Of a stretch of 64,000 nucleotides of DNA, positions 1-9,659 are shown piece by piece. Source of the DNA: Flagellimonas maritima (GTDB lineage: Bacteria > Bacteroidota > Bacteroidia > Flavobacteriales > Flavobacteriaceae); contig NZ_CP030104.1 of NCBI RefSeq assembly GCF_003269425.1, positions 1,607,501-1,671,500 on the forward strand. The letters run 5' to 3'. Both the position numbers and the translations under genes were made by a program. Every line of letters starts with the position of its first letter. Position 1 is the first letter of the stretch. The notes beneath the pieces were generated by a model that had not been told where the DNA came from, did no database searches, and saw only the letters and a program-made list of their open reading frames with translations.

Positions 1-166
1 TGCTGGCACCGTTTGGCAACATTCCCTTTTCCAGCACTAAAATCTTACTTGTAGGATATTTATCTCTAAGGTTCAATGCACAATTGAGACCAACAATCCC
101 GCTTCCAATGATTGTAAAGTCAACGTTGGAAAACCATGTTTTTTGCTCCCAATAGCTAAAATCCAT
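1..166 (-). CDS. FAD-dependent oxidoreductase, N-terminal part only
   Basis: Only the first 55 codons lie in the window; the gene runs off the left edge. The protein starts with an ATG at 166 and contains the dinucleotide-binding pattern IIGSGIVGLNCALNL at about residues 19-33, which is the GxGxxG Rossmann loop of FAD-dependent amine/amino-acid oxidases of the DAO type. An acidic end to the second strand (LVLEKG) fits FAD binding. The substrate cannot be inferred from this fragment. About 150 bases of non-coding sequence separate it from the end of accC. Confidence 0.7.
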   Translation of the reverse strand, partial: MDFSYWEQKTWFSNVDFTIIGSGIVGLNCALNLRDKYPTSKILVLEKGMLPNGAS

Positions 167-320
167 GTTTTAAAAATTACTTTTCCCTAAGTTGGTAATC
201 ATCTAGGTATCAAAATCAATGATCAAGAGCCAAAAAAATAATAATCTAGTTTCTTAGCTCTTGAGATGTAGTAATTATCTGAATACTGAACCTAAGGTAG
301 CGTCTCCAGAAATTCTGTGA

Positions 321-1673
321 TCAATCTTGATATTTGGTGTCTATCTCAAAATCATCCATAAAGGCAGTTGTGTAATTTCCTGCCAGATAATCAGGATTGT
401 CCATTAATTGCCGATGGAACGGTATGGTCGTTTTAATTCCCTCTATCACAAATTCATCAAGTGCCCTACGCATTTTATTTATCGCCTCTTCCCTTGTTTG
501 GGCCGTAGTTATCAGTTTTGCAATCATGGAATCATAATTTGGAGGGATTCTGTAGCCACTGTATACGTGTGTATCCAAGCGAATCCCATGTCCGCCAGGA
601 GTATGCAACGTCGTGATCACTCCTGGAGACGGTCTAAAGTGGTTATACGGATCTTCCGCATTGATTCGGCATTCGATGGAATGCAACTTGGGGAAATAGT
701 TCTTTCCTGAAATGGGTACGCCTCCTGCGACCAATATCTGCTCACGTATCAAATCATAATCCACAACCTGTTCGGTAATTGGATGTTCTACCTGAATTCT
801 AGTATTCATCTCCATGAAGTAGAAATTCCTGTGTTTGTCCACTAAAAATTCCACGGTACCGGCCCCTTCATATTGTATAAACTCGGCAGCTTTAACCGCG
901 GCTTTTCCCATAGCATCACGGAGTTTATCCGTCATAAACGGGGATGGTGTCTCTTCCGTAAGTTTCTGGTGCCTACGCTGCACTGAGCAGTCCCTTTCCG
1001 AAAGGTGACAGGCCTTTCCATATTGGTCTCCAACTACTTGAATTTCAATATGTCTGGGCTCTTCGATAAGTTTTTCCATGTACATACCACCATTGCCAAA
1101 AGCTGCTGTGGCTTCTTGAACTGCACTTTCAAAATTACTTTCTATTTGATCTTCGGACCATATGGCACGCATTCCTTTTCCCCCTCCACCAGCAGTAGCT
1201 TTTATCATTACGGGATAGCCCATTTTCTTGGCTATTTTTTTTGCGTCGGCAACATCCTTCAACAATCCTTCTGATCCAGGAATGGTTGGTACACCTGCTT
1301 TTTTCATGGTTTCCTTGGCCGTTGCCTTGTCACCCATTTTATCGATTTGATCTCCAGAGGCCCCTATAAATTTAATTTCGTGTTCTGCGCAAATTTTCGA
1401 AAATTTGGAGTTTTCCGAAAGAAATCCGTAACCTGGGTGAATGGCATCGGCATTGGTTATTTCTGCCGCGGCTATGATATTTGGTATTTTTAAATAGGAC
1501 TCATGGCTTGGTGCAGGTCCTATACAAACAGCTTCGTCCGCAAATCTAACGTGTAGGCTTTCTTCATCAGCTTTAGAATAAACGGCAACTGTTTTTATGC
1601 CCATCTCTTTACAGGTCCGTATGATACGAAGTGCTATCTCTCCCCTATTTGCAATCAATATTTTTTTGAACAT
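321..1673 (-). CDS. accC: Acetyl-CoA carboxylase biotin carboxylase subunit
   Basis: ATP-dependent carboxylation of the biotin carried by AccB, the first half-reaction of malonyl-CoA formation, in the cytoplasm. The 450-residue length is normal for the family. Visible landmarks are the N-terminal biotin carboxylase fold ([16 protein letters not shown]), [10 protein letters not shown] at residues 79-88, the ATP-grasp glycine loop GGGGKGM at 162-168, and [13 protein letters not shown] in the catalytic region. It follows accB by about 90 bases on the same strand and is the last gene of the pdxA-to-accC run. Separation from propionyl/methylcrotonyl-CoA carboxylase subunits rests on its size (no fused biotinyl domain) and on accB and fabH next to it. 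Confidence 0.95.
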   Translation of the reverse strand: MFKKILIANRGEIALRIIRTCKEMGIKTVAVYSKADEESLHVRFADEAVCIGPAPSHESYLKIPNIIAAAEITNADAIHPGYGFLSENSKFSKICAEHEIKFIGASGDQIDKMGDKATAKETMKKAGVPTIPGSEGLLKDVADAKKIAKKMGYPVMIKATAGGGGKGMRAIWSEDQIESNFESAVQEATAAFGNGGMYMEKLIEEPRHIEIQVVGDQYGKACHLSERDCSVQRRHQKLTEETPSPFMTDKLRDAMGKAAVKAAEFIQYEGAGTVEFLVDKHRNFYFMEMNTRIQVEHPITEQVVDYDLIREQILVAGGVPISGKNYFPKLHSIECRINAEDPYNHFRPSPGVITTLHTPGGHGIRLDTHVYSGYRIPPNYDSMIAKLITTAQTREEAINKMRRALDEFVIEGIKTTIPFHRQLMDNPDYLAGNYTTAFMDDFEIDTKYQD

Positions 1674-1763
1674 ACTTTTTAGTTTAAGAGTTTATGGTTT
1701 AGTAACTTTTCAGTTCAGTGGCATACGCCCTAAACTTAAAGCTCAAAACTTCTAAACTTAAGG

Positions 1764-2255
1764 TTATGAAGGATCTACCAAAAAGAGTGGTTGGTCAAAC
1801 TCTACAGGAGAGGAATCGTCTACCAATACCTTGACAATTTTACCAGCAACCTCCGATTCGATATCATTGAACAATTTCATGGCCTCAATCACGCAAAGTA
1901 CATCCCCGGGATTGATTGTGCTGCCCACCTCAACAAATACAGGTTTGTCCGGTGACGGTTTTCTGTAAAAAGTTCCTATGATGGGAGATTTGATGGTAAT
2001 ATATTTTGAATCTTCATTTTCATTCGAAGAAGATTCTGCGGTAGGTGCATTTGGCTCACTAGCGGCAGTGTTGGGCATTGCTGGTGCTAATGGTGCCTGT
2101 GCTACGGGGATTTGTTGTAAAACAGTAGTTTCTGTTGCAGTAGGTTCGCTTCCGGTACGGATGGTTATCTTAATGTCTTCCATTTCCAACTTCACCTCAC
2201 TGGCGCCCGACTTGGCCACGAACTTGATTAAACTTTGAATTTCTTTAATATCCAT
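1764..2255 (-). CDS. accB: Biotin carboxyl carrier protein of acetyl-CoA carboxylase
   Basis: Carries biotin between the carboxylase and carboxyltransferase halves of acetyl-CoA carboxylase. 163 residues. The N-terminal helix (MDIKEIQSLI), a Pro/Ala/Ser-rich linker at about 35-82, and a C-terminal biotinyl/lipoyl domain are all visible. The biotin acceptor is Lys127 in the EAMKLFNDIE motif. It lies between fabH and accC on the same strand with a short gap to fabH, so co-transcription is likely. The thumb-containing bacterial AccB type fits better than a degradative carboxylase carrier. Confidence 0.95.
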   Translation of the reverse strand: MDIKEIQSLIKFVAKSGASEVKLEMEDIKITIRTGSEPTATETTVLQQIPVAQAPLAPAMPNTAASEPNAPTAESSSNENEDSKYITIKSPIIGTFYRKPSPDKPVFVEVGSTINPGDVLCVIEAMKLFNDIESEVAGKIVKVLVDDSSPVEFDQPLFLVDPS

Positions 2256-2283
2256 GGAATATAATTTAGTTAGTTTTAGTTTT

Positions 2284-3279
2284 TTAAGAATTATAGGCCC
2301 ATTTTAAATAAATGGATCCCCATGTAAAGCCCCCTCCAAAAGCAGCAAAAACAAGATTGTCTCCTTTTTTTAACTGTTTTTCATAATCGTACAACAATAA
2401 CGGTAATGTTGCTGAAGTTGTATTGCCATATCTATGAATATTCATCATCACTTTATCAGCTTCCAGACCCATTCGCTTAGAGGTGGCATCTATGATTCGT
2501 CTATTGGCTTGATGTGGGACCAACCACTGTACATCTTCGTTACTAAGACCATTACGATCCATTATCAGTGCGGATACGTCGGCCATGTTTGATACTGCAA
2601 ATTTAAAAACCGATTTGCCGTCTTGGTAAACATAGTGCTGCTTGTTTTTTACGGTTTCTTCTGATGCAGGTAATATGGACCCTCCTGCATCGATTTTTAA
2701 AAATTGCCGCCCAACACCGTCTGAGCGTAAATATTCATCTTGTAGTCCCAAGCCTTCATCATTTGGTTCAAACAGAACCGCTCCTGCTCCATCTCCAAAG
2801 ATGATACAAGTTGTACGATCGGTATAGTCAATAATTGACGACATTTTGTCTGCCCCAATAAGCAATACTTTTTTATATCTCCCCGATTCAATATAACTGG
2901 CCGCTGTAGACATTCCATATAAAAAACTGGAACAGGCCGCTTGCAAATCATAGGAAAATGCATTGGTCGCACCAATTTCCGAAGCTACAAATGCCGCGGT
3001 AGCAGCAACAGGTATGTCTGGGGTTGCCGTAGCCACAAGCACAAATTCTATTTCTTTTGGGTCAACTCCGCTTTTGTTCAGCAAATCTTCGGCAGCTTTA
3101 ATTGCCAAATAAGAGGTGCCTGCATTTTCTTTTTTAAGTATTCGTCGCTCTTTAATTCCAGTTCTTGAAGTAATCCATTCGTCATTGGTGTCTACCATGG
3201 TCTCCAACACTTTGTTGGATAAAACGAAATCCGGGACATAGCCTCCCACAGCTGTAATTGCTGCTGTTTGTTTTTTCAT
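2284..3279 (-). CDS. fabH: 3-oxoacyl-ACP synthase III (KASIII)
   Basis: Condenses acetyl-CoA with malonyl-ACP to start fatty-acid synthesis. I place the start at the ATG at 3279, giving 331 residues with the typical N-terminus MKKQTAAITAVGGYVP; an upstream in-frame start at 3321 would add 14 non-homologous residues. The catalytic triad is visible: Cys116 in AACSSFLYG, His in VPHQANRR, and Asn in GNTTSATLP. A purine-rich AAAAAAAGG stretch lies just upstream of 3279. It sits between rpmF (with an intervening terminator-like hairpin) and accB. Confidence 0.93.
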   Translation of the reverse strand: MKKQTAAITAVGGYVPDFVLSNKVLETMVDTNDEWITSRTGIKERRILKKENAGTSYLAIKAAEDLLNKSGVDPKEIEFVLVATATPDIPVAATAAFVASEIGATNAFSYDLQAACSSFLYGMSTAASYIESGRYKKVLLIGADKMSSIIDYTDRTTCIIFGDGAGAVLFEPNDEGLGLQDEYLRSDGVGRQFLKIDAGGSILPASEETVKNKQHYVYQDGKSVFKFAVSNMADVSALIMDRNGLSNEDVQWLVPHQANRRIIDATSKRMGLEADKVMMNIHRYGNTTSATLPLLLYDYEKQLKKGDNLVFAAFGGGFTWGSIYLKWAYNS

Positions 3280-3395
3280 ATCAGTGCCTTTTTTTGACAA
3301 AAAAGTTAAAATTTGACCCAAAAACGTTGAAAAATAGTCATTTTATATGACTTTTTGGTGAAACCATAGTTGTTTTTGAAATTAACCTTTCTACA

Positions 3396-3430
3396 TAAAA
3401 AAACTCCCGCTCTTTTTAAAAACGGGAGTG
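3396..3430 (-). terminator. Terminator-like hairpin after rpmF
   Basis: On the minus strand a GC-rich stem (ACTCCCG pairing with CGGGAGT) closed by an AT-rich loop is followed by a run of T. It lies directly downstream of rpmF and upstream of fabH, so it probably ends or attenuates the DUF177-rpmF transcript before the fabH-accBC genes. Confidence 0.75.
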
Positions 3431-3453
3431 CATATATTTTCAAGGGTTTACGG

Positions 3454-3654
3454 TTAAGCCGCTGTTTCCTCTTCTGTTTTATCTATCAAAATCTGACCGC
3501 GATAGTATAATTTACCTTCATGCCAGTGAGCCCTGTGGTACAGATGCATTTCTCCTGTTACAGAATCTTTCGCAAGAGTCGGCATGGTTGCTTTGTAGTG
3601 GGTTCTTCTCTTGTCCCTTCTGGTCTTTGATATTTTTCTTTTAGGATGTGCCAT
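3454..3654 (-). CDS. rpmF: 50S ribosomal protein L32
   Basis: Small basic large-subunit ribosomal protein of 66 residues. The N-terminus [22 protein letters not shown] is the L32 signature, and the [13 protein letters not shown] stretch is typical of Bacteroidota members. The zinc-binding cysteines of some L32 proteins are absent, as in the C-minus form. It follows the DUF177 gene by 7 bases, the usual arrangement in many bacteria. Confidence 0.96.
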   Translation of the reverse strand: MAHPKRKISKTRRDKRRTHYKATMPTLAKDSVTGEMHLYHRAHWHEGKLYYRGQILIDKTEEETAA

Positions 3655-3661
3655 TATAAAC

Positions 3662-4195
3662 CTATTTGTCCGTTAGTAACTTTTTTAAATCGTCCCACCT
3701 GGGATCTGTATCCTCTGATTCTTCTTTGATTTCTTTTGGTTGTAATTCTTGCAACTTATCCAAGATATCCGATTTCAACGTACCATCCAGTACTCCCGGA
3801 TGTATACGCTTTTGCGGAACCGCCAATGCCAACATTTCATAAATGTACTGAGCAATGTTAATTTGATATTCTCCGTGGGGAATGATTAAAATTTCATCAT
3901 TCTCATCGTTGTATTCTTCGCCAAATTTTATGACTAGATGCAATTGCGATGTAATTGGTTGGTCAAATGGTTCTCCCGTTAAATCACAATCAACATTTAC
4001 GGATCCATTTGCTTCAATATCCAGTTCCATCATATTGTTCATCTTGTCCAATATGGCGACGGTCTGCACGGAAACACCATTATATTCTTGGTAATCAAAA
4101 GATTCAAAGAACGTATTGTCAATATTGTACCTAAACTCGTGCTTTCCTAATTTTAATCCCGAAAAAGGAATAAAAAACTCCTTTAGCTCCATCAT
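3662..4195 (-). CDS. DUF177 (YceD-family) protein
   Basis: Member of the YceD/DUF177 family, which is coupled to rpmF and linked to 23S rRNA/large-subunit maturation in other bacteria. The start is most likely the ATG at 4195 or 4192 ([17 protein letters not shown]); an upstream in-frame ATG at 4240 would add an unusual N-terminus. The CDLTGEPF segment and the acidic EEYNDENDE stretch match the family. Protein about 178 residues. Seven bases separate its stop from rpmF. Confidence 0.85.
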   Translation of the reverse strand: MMELKEFFIPFSGLKLGKHEFRYNIDNTFFESFDYQEYNGVSVQTVAILDKMNNMMELDIEANGSVNVDCDLTGEPFDQPITSQLHLVIKFGEEYNDENDEILIIPHGEYQINIAQYIYEMLALAVPQKRIHPGVLDGTLKSDILDKLQELQPKEIKEESEDTDPRWDDLKKLLTDK

Positions 4196-4303
4196 TTTTA
4201 CACTTAAGGTTTGTGTACCAGCCTGTAAAGGCGGGTGCAAAGATACTACTTATTTAATAATTTACAATTCTATTCGGATAAATAAAAAAAAGTCCTGTAA
4301 TGT

Positions 4304-5356
4304 TTAACCAGCTCGCTTTACCTTTTGTTTTTGCAATGGATTCTTGTTTAGTTCAAAATGCTCTTCTCTGTTTTTGAAAACCCGAATTGCAGTAAAAACA
4401 GCTTCCTTGAATGAACTTTCATCTGCATTGCCTTCCCCTGCTATTTCATAAGCTGTTCCATGGTCTGGTGATGTCCGCACTTTTACCAATCCTGCGGTAA
4501 AGTTCACCCCTTTTCCAAAGGAAAGCGTTTTAAAGGGAATAAGTCCCTGATCGTGATAAGCAGCAAGAACCGCATCAAAACTTTTATGGGAGCCGGAACC
4601 AAAAAAACTGTCCGCTGAATAAGGTCCGTATACCAAAGTACCATTATCGAACAACTTTTGTATGGTGGGTTTTAGGATTTTCTCATCCTCTTCCCCAATG
4701 GTGCCATTATCTCCACTATGAGGATTTATTCCCAATAGTGCAATCTTGGGCCTACGTATCTTAAAGTCCATTTTCAAGGACTTTTCCATGATTTCCACTT
4801 TTTTCTCTATCAATTTGGGGGTTATGGCCTCGGCGACACTTTTAACCGCTATATGGTCCGTAAGTAAACCAACACGTAATGTGTCCGCTACCATAAACAT
4901 TAGGCTTTCTCCGTCAAGTTCTTGAGCTAAATAATCAGTATGCCCAGGGAATTTAAAATCATCTGCCTGAATATTGTTTTTATTGATGGGTGCAGTCACT
5001 AAAACATTAATTTCATCGTTCTTTAGAGCTGATACAGCTGCACGTAACGATTTTATTGCATATTTTCCTGATTCTTCCGTAACTTTTCCAAATTCCACTT
5101 TTGGCGTTTCTTTCCAGACATTGACCACATTGATTTTACCATCAATGGCCTGTGATGCATTTCGTATTCCATTAAAGCTGATATTTATGCCCAAATCTGA
5201 TTTTTGCTGGGATATCATTTTATTCGAAGCAAAAAATACAGGGGTACAAAAATCCATCATTCTTGGGTCCTCAAAAGTCTTTAGTGCCACTTCGCACCCT
5301 ATTCCATTAAAATCACCTATTGATATACCCAGTTTTATTTTTCTCTTTTCGCTCAT
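4304..5356 (-). CDS. pdxA: 4-hydroxythreonine-4-phosphate dehydrogenase
   Basis: NAD-dependent oxidation of 4-phosphohydroxy-L-threonine in pyridoxal 5'-phosphate synthesis; a metal-dependent dimer in the cytoplasm. 350 residues, normal length. Landmarks: KLGISIGDFNGIGCEV at the start, TAPINKNN, the metal-binding FPGHTDYLA, LGINPHSGDNG, AAYHDQGLIPFK, and VRTSPDHGTAYEIAG. It heads the leftward run into DUF177 and rpmF and is divergent from ribE, with a 57-base gap that must hold both promoters. Confidence 0.95.
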   Translation of the reverse strand: MSEKRKIKLGISIGDFNGIGCEVALKTFEDPRMMDFCTPVFFASNKMISQQKSDLGINISFNGIRNASQAIDGKINVVNVWKETPKVEFGKVTEESGKYAIKSLRAAVSALKNDEINVLVTAPINKNNIQADDFKFPGHTDYLAQELDGESLMFMVADTLRVGLLTDHIAVKSVAEAITPKLIEKKVEIMEKSLKMDFKIRRPKIALLGINPHSGDNGTIGEEDEKILKPTIQKLFDNGTLVYGPYSADSFFGSGSHKSFDAVLAAYHDQGLIPFKTLSFGKGVNFTAGLVKVRTSPDHGTAYEIAGEGNADESSFKEAVFTAIRVFKNREEHFELNKNPLQKQKVKRAG

Positions 5357-5413
5357 AAATCAATACTGATATAACTACTTTTACACTACAAAACTACTCA
5401 ATTAAAAAGATTC

Positions 5414-6004
5414 ATGTTCACAGGTATTATCGAGACTTTAGGCAAGGTGGAAAAGCTGGAAAAGGAAGGTGATAATCTACATATCAGTATAGCTTCTGAT
5501 ATTACTTCGGAACTAAAAATTGATCAAAGCGTAGCGCATAATGGGGTTTGCCTAACCGTTGTAGCCGTTAATGAAAACTGCTATACCGTTACTGCAATCG
5601 AAGAAACGTTAAATAAAACGAGTTTGGGGAATCTAGTTGTTGGGGATGCCGTAAACCTTGAGCGTGCCATGATTCTTGGTGCAAGATTGGACGGGCATAT
5701 TGTCCAGGGCCATGTCGACCAAACGGGAAGATGTATTGTTGCAGAGAAAATGGACGGAAGTTGGATTTTTACTTTTCGATATGATTCTAGTTTAAACAAT
5801 GTTACTATCGAGAAAGGCTCTATTACGGTAGATGGCGTAAGTTTAACTGTTGTAGATTCAAAAAAAGATACTTTTAGCGTAGCTATAATTCCATACACCT
5901 TTAAACATACTGGATTTCATACCTATAAAGCTGGAACCATAGTAAACCTTGAATTTGATGTAATCGGAAAATATGTATCGCGTTTGCTGGAGTTGCGAAA
6001 TTGA
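5414..6004 (+). CDS. ribE: Riboflavin synthase, alpha subunit
   Basis: Dismutates two 6,7-dimethyl-8-ribityllumazine molecules to riboflavin. 196 residues with two tandem lumazine-binding barrels (about 1-96 and 97-190). The MFTGIIETLG start, VAHNGVCLTVV in the first repeat, GHIVQGHVDQTG at the junction, and KGSITVDGVSLTV in the second repeat are family marks. It is divergent from pdxA and ends one base before the convergent symporter gene. Confidence 0.95.
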   Translation: MFTGIIETLGKVEKLEKEGDNLHISIASDITSELKIDQSVAHNGVCLTVVAVNENCYTVTAIEETLNKTSLGNLVVGDAVNLERAMILGARLDGHIVQGHVDQTGRCIVAEKMDGSWIFTFRYDSSLNNVTIEKGSITVDGVSLTVVDSKKDTFSVAIIPYTFKHTGFHTYKAGTIVNLEFDVIGKYVSRLLELRN

Positions 6005-7789
6005 TTAAAATATATCCTTCATCTTGCCCCATACCTTTCTTAACGCAATTGCTGATACTACAACTAAGACCGTAAGTCCTGTCGCCAATTCATAATTGCC
6101 ATAGATCCAATTGCCCGTAGCAAAAAGGCAACTGTAGACTAAAACACAGCCCAGAAGCATGGCCAAAATACCCGAGGGTACCATCCATTTTTGTCCGTCG
6201 TCGATTTTTGCGGATTCCCTAATTTTTCTCCATCCCGGGCCTCCTGGTTTCGTTTTTTCATAAAATTTTTGAAGCACCTCTTCGCTTTCCGGTTTTGTCA
6301 AAAAGGTAGTCGCAAGCCAAATTACAGTAGTAATCAGCACCACTAGCGGAAATTTTGCCCAATCTGGAAATAAGGCTGCTTCACCAGTAAACAGAACAGC
6401 CTCAAACTGCCAGAACAGTATTGAAATAAACCCAGAGGCAAACATGGCCACTATCTCGCTCCAAGCATTGATGCGCCACCAAAACCAGCGTAAAATGAAA
6501 ATCAGTCCAGTACCTGCTCCAAACATGATGATAATATCAAACAATTCTACGGCGTTCGTTAAGGCCAAGGCGAAAATGGCACTTAAAACCATTAAAATTA
6601 TTGTTGTGATGCGCCCTACATTGACCAACTCTTTTTCCGAAGCATTCTTATTGATCTGTTGCTTATAAAAATCATTGACTACATAGGATGAGCCCCAATT
6701 TAAGTGCGTGGAAATAGTTGACATATAAGCTGCCCCCAAAGATGCCAGCACTATACCCAATAAACCCGAGGGGAGTTTGGTCAACATCGCGGAATATGCC
6801 AAATCATGGCCCAGTTTGCTTTCTTCAATGTTTGGAAATGCGACTTGTATACTCTCCAAATCGGGAAAGACCACCAACGATGCCAATGCAACTAAAATCC
6901 AAGGCCATGGACGCAAGGCATAATGAAGGATATTAAAGAAAAACGTAGCACCAACTGCATGATTTTCATTTTTAGCCGCCAGCATCCGTTGGGCTATGTA
7001 GCCGCCACCGCCAGGTTCTCCTCCAGGATACCAAGCACTCCACCACTGCACGGCCAAAGGCACTACTAATATGGTCATCAATGCCTCTGTATCCGAAAAT
7101 TCCGGTAAGATGGACATTTTACTTTGCACCAGATCATTCTTTAAAATATTGGAAAGCCCTCCTACCTCTGGAAGATTGACCAAATAAACGGCCGCCCCTA
7201 TCGCTCCTGCGATGGCCACGAAAAAGAGGATGAAGTCTGTGTAGACAACTCCCCTAAAACCGCCAATGGCACTAAAAGCCATGGTTATGCTTCCTGCAAT
7301 CAATACGGTCTGTAAGGGTGAAATCCCCAGCATGACCTGCCCAATCTTAATGGCCGCCAAGGTCACTCCCGCCATTGCCATTACATTAAATAGAACGCCC
7401 AGATATAAAGAACGGAAGCCCCTTAAGAAATGTGCCGGTCTTCCTCCATAGCGCAAATCATAAAATTCCATATCTGTAGCCACGTTGGATTTCCGCCAAA
7501 GTTTGGCATATACAAAAACCGTTAAAAGACCTGTCAACAAAAATACCCACCAGCCCCAGTTTCCCGATACTCCATCCGTTCGTACAAAATCTGTTACCAA
7601 GTTGGGTGTATCTGTGGAAAACGTTGTCGCCACCATAGAAAAGCCCAATAGCCACCAGGGCATATTTCGTCCCGATAAAAAATATTCCGTAGTATTCTTA
7701 CCAGATTTTTTGGAAACATAAATACCAATAAAAAGTACCAGTGCAAAGAAGCCAAAAATAATACAGTAATCTAAGGTCTGAATATCCAT
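6005..7789 (-). CDS. Sodium:solute symporter (SSS family)
   Basis: Inner-membrane Na+-coupled transporter of 594 residues with about 13-14 hydrophobic segments. SSS-family traits include TTFSTDTPNLVTDFVRTDG in the first core helices, GGFRGVVYTDFILFF and the YMSTISTHLNWGSSYVVNDFY stretch, where Na+-coordinating small and hydroxyl residues usually lie. The substrate is not evident; Bacteroidota members of this long, Trp-rich branch are usually uncharacterised. It is convergent with ribE (1-base gap) and divergent from the TSUP permease. Confidence 0.85.
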   Translation of the reverse strand: MDIQTLDYCIIFGFFALVLFIGIYVSKKSGKNTTEYFLSGRNMPWWLLGFSMVATTFSTDTPNLVTDFVRTDGVSGNWGWWVFLLTGLLTVFVYAKLWRKSNVATDMEFYDLRYGGRPAHFLRGFRSLYLGVLFNVMAMAGVTLAAIKIGQVMLGISPLQTVLIAGSITMAFSAIGGFRGVVYTDFILFFVAIAGAIGAAVYLVNLPEVGGLSNILKNDLVQSKMSILPEFSDTEALMTILVVPLAVQWWSAWYPGGEPGGGGYIAQRMLAAKNENHAVGATFFFNILHYALRPWPWILVALASLVVFPDLESIQVAFPNIEESKLGHDLAYSAMLTKLPSGLLGIVLASLGAAYMSTISTHLNWGSSYVVNDFYKQQINKNASEKELVNVGRITTIILMVLSAIFALALTNAVELFDIIIMFGAGTGLIFILRWFWWRINAWSEIVAMFASGFISILFWQFEAVLFTGEAALFPDWAKFPLVVLITTVIWLATTFLTKPESEEVLQKFYEKTKPGGPGWRKIRESAKIDDGQKWMVPSGILAMLLGCVLVYSCLFATGNWIYGNYELATGLTVLVVVSAIALRKVWGKMKDIF

Positions 7790-7847
7790 TTAGTTGGTTT
7801 AGGTGACGGCTAAAGTATAATTTTTTTTAAAATACCTTTGCCCATTA

Positions 7848-8621
7848 TTGACCAAACACCTGTTCTTGAATCTCGCCTCAACGTTTGACTCCTCCATTGT
7901 AACATGGGCAATAGCCGCTACTGCGGCATTTCTAGTGGGAATATCCAAAGCAGGCCTTAAGGGTCTTTCTGTTTTCAATGTTACATTAATGGCTTTGGCA
8001 TTTGGGGCCAAAGAGTCCACTGGCCTAATTATTCCGTTGCTTTTAGTAGGTGATGTTTTTGCCGTTCTTTATTATAACCGGCATACACAATGGAGCTATA
8101 TTTTAAAATTTTTACCGTGGATGCTTTTTGGAATTTTATTGGGTGTGCTGCTTGGCAAAGATTTGCCTGATAGAGAGTTTAAATTAGGTATGGTCGTAGT
8201 AATTTTTATAAGCTTGGGTTTGCTGGTTTGGTGGGATAAGAGAAAATCTCTTTCCGTACCGACACATTGGTTTTTTTCCGGTTCAATTGGAACTGCGGCA
8301 GGAATATGCACTATGATCGGCAATTTGGCGGGAGCATTTACCAATATCTTTTTTCTCGCAATGCGCTTACCTAAAAATGAGTTTGTAGGTACGGCTGCGT
8401 GGCTATTTTTAATTACCAATCTATTTAAACTTCCTTTTCATCTATTTGTCTGGAAAACAATTTCACCAGAGACGTTACTCATCAACATAAAGCTATTACC
8501 GCCAATACTTATGGGGCTTTTTCTGGGTGTTGTTATTGTAAAAAGAATAAATGATAGAAACTATAAACGGTTTATATTATTGGTAACGGCCATTGGGGCA
8601 GTGGCCATTTTATTCAGATAA
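7848..8621 (+). CDS. TSUP (TauE/SafE) family membrane permease
   Basis: Predicted inner-membrane protein of 257 residues with about eight transmembrane segments. The duplicated TSUP pattern is visible (FLVGISKAGLKGLSVFNVTLMA near the N-terminus and GTAAWLFLITNLFKLP in the second half). Family members move sulfite, sulfoacetate or related anions, but the substrate is unknown here. No ATG fits the N-terminus; the start is taken as the TTG at 7848, with a second TTG at 7863 also possible, so the exact N-terminus is uncertain. Confidence 0.75.
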   Translation: MTKHLFLNLASTFDSSIVTWAIAATAAFLVGISKAGLKGLSVFNVTLMALAFGAKESTGLIIPLLLVGDVFAVLYYNRHTQWSYILKFLPWMLFGILLGVLLGKDLPDREFKLGMVVVIFISLGLLVWWDKRKSLSVPTHWFFSGSIGTAAGICTMIGNLAGAFTNIFFLAMRLPKNEFVGTAAWLFLITNLFKLPFHLFVWKTISPETLLINIKLLPPILMGLFLGVVIVKRINDRNYKRFILLVTAIGAVAILFR

Positions 8622-8718
8622 TTTTAAGCTAGGCTTATTCTGCAAAAAGCTTAACTTATTTGGATACGAACAATTCCATCGTTTTTGTTACAGAAATAGT
8701 TTTTGGATTTTATATGGA

Positions 8719-8859
8719 TTATTCATCTAGCTTTTTTTGTTTCCTTTTTCGTACCAGCTGATAGCCCAAATATGCAAATTGTGCTCCTACAAAAATCAAT
8801 TTTAACTTTCTGCTTTTTACCAATGCGGAAGCAATCCCTATCAATGATGACTTTTTCAT
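8719..8859 (-). CDS. 46-residue basic membrane-associated protein downstream of an SDR
   Basis: A short gene starts with ATG at 8859 and stops at 8719. It has one hydrophobic stretch in the middle (LIFVGAQFAYLGYQLV) flanked by lysine/arginine runs (KSRKLK and RKRKQKKLDE), as in small single-pass membrane proteins. It starts 32 bases after the SDR stop on the same strand, so it is likely co-transcribed. I do not recognise a family. The balanced amino-acid make-up and charge distribution support coding, whereas the opposing plus-strand frame here is Phe/Leu-rich and unlikely. Confidence 0.55.
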   Translation of the reverse strand: MKKSSLIGIASALVKSRKLKLIFVGAQFAYLGYQLVRKRKQKKLDE

Positions 8860-8891
8860 ATATCCATTATTTATTCTTGATACTTCCTTTT

Positions 8892-9635
8892 CTACCTTTG
8901 TTGTTCTGTAGGCATAATAAATACATCATTGATATTGGCCCGTGAGGGTTGTGCCAAAGCATAGTAAATAGCTTCTGCGATGTCCTCTGCTTCTAAAAAA
9001 GTCATCTTCTGCATCTCCTCAAACTGTTTTTTAATATCCTCATCAGTAATTGTGTTCATTAGTTCGGTAGATACTGCGCCAGGTTCTATGGAAGTGACAT
9101 TGATGCCAAATTTAGGCGCTAATTCTTGTCTTAAACCTTCCGAAAACATTTTTACCGCTGATTTTGTGGCACAGTATACCGCACCGCCAGGAAAATAATT
9201 ATGCGCTGCACTGGATGCGATATTGATTATATGGCCGCTTTTATTTTCAATCATTGTTGGCAAAACAGCCGCAACACCATTTAAAACACCTTTTATGTTC
9301 ACGTCTATCATTTTTTCCCATTCATCGGTCTTTAATTTTTTGATATAGGAAAGTGGCATCAGTCCAGCGTTATTGATTAAGGCATCGATTGTCCCAAACT
9401 TATCAAGTGTTTTTTTGGCAAGTCCTTCTAGATCTTCCTTATTGGTTACATCACCTGTAACGACCATGGCTGTTCCACCTTCATTTTCTATTTTTTCCTT
9501 TAATTCATTTAAGCGTTCTTCACGTCTTGCAGTAAGCACCACTTTACCACCTTCTTTTGCCAATTTCACCGCCGTCGCTTCTCCTATTCCGCTCGACGCT
9601 CCCGTAATAATGATTACTTTATCTTTAATTTTCAT
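8892..9635 (-). CDS. Short-chain dehydrogenase/reductase (YdfG-like)
   Basis: Cytoplasmic NAD(P)-dependent oxidoreductase of 247 residues. The classical SDR features are present: TGASSGIGEA cofactor loop at 11-20, the NNAG motif at 88-91, catalytic Ser141/142, Tyr154 and Lys158 (YCATK). An Arg-rich TARREERL after the second strand suggests NADP preference. Closest general type is the YdfG/serine 3-dehydrogenase-like group; the physiological substrate cannot be read from sequence. It is followed by the 46-residue gene. Confidence 0.88.
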   Translation of the reverse strand: MKIKDKVIIITGASSGIGEATAVKLAKEGGKVVLTARREERLNELKEKIENEGGTAMVVTGDVTNKEDLEGLAKKTLDKFGTIDALINNAGLMPLSYIKKLKTDEWEKMIDVNIKGVLNGVAAVLPTMIENKSGHIINIASSAAHNYFPGGAVYCATKSAVKMFSEGLRQELAPKFGINVTSIEPGAVSTELMNTITDEDIKKQFEEMQKMTFLEAEDIAEAIYYALAQPSRANINDVFIMPTEQQR

Positions 9636-9659
9636 ATGTACAATTTTTTATATGTAGTG

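Noticed and set aside
8703-8945. Plus-strand 80-codon frame
   Set aside because: It is antisense to the 46-residue gene and the SDR end, and is Phe/Leu/Ser-rich as expected from the complement of AT-rich coding DNA.
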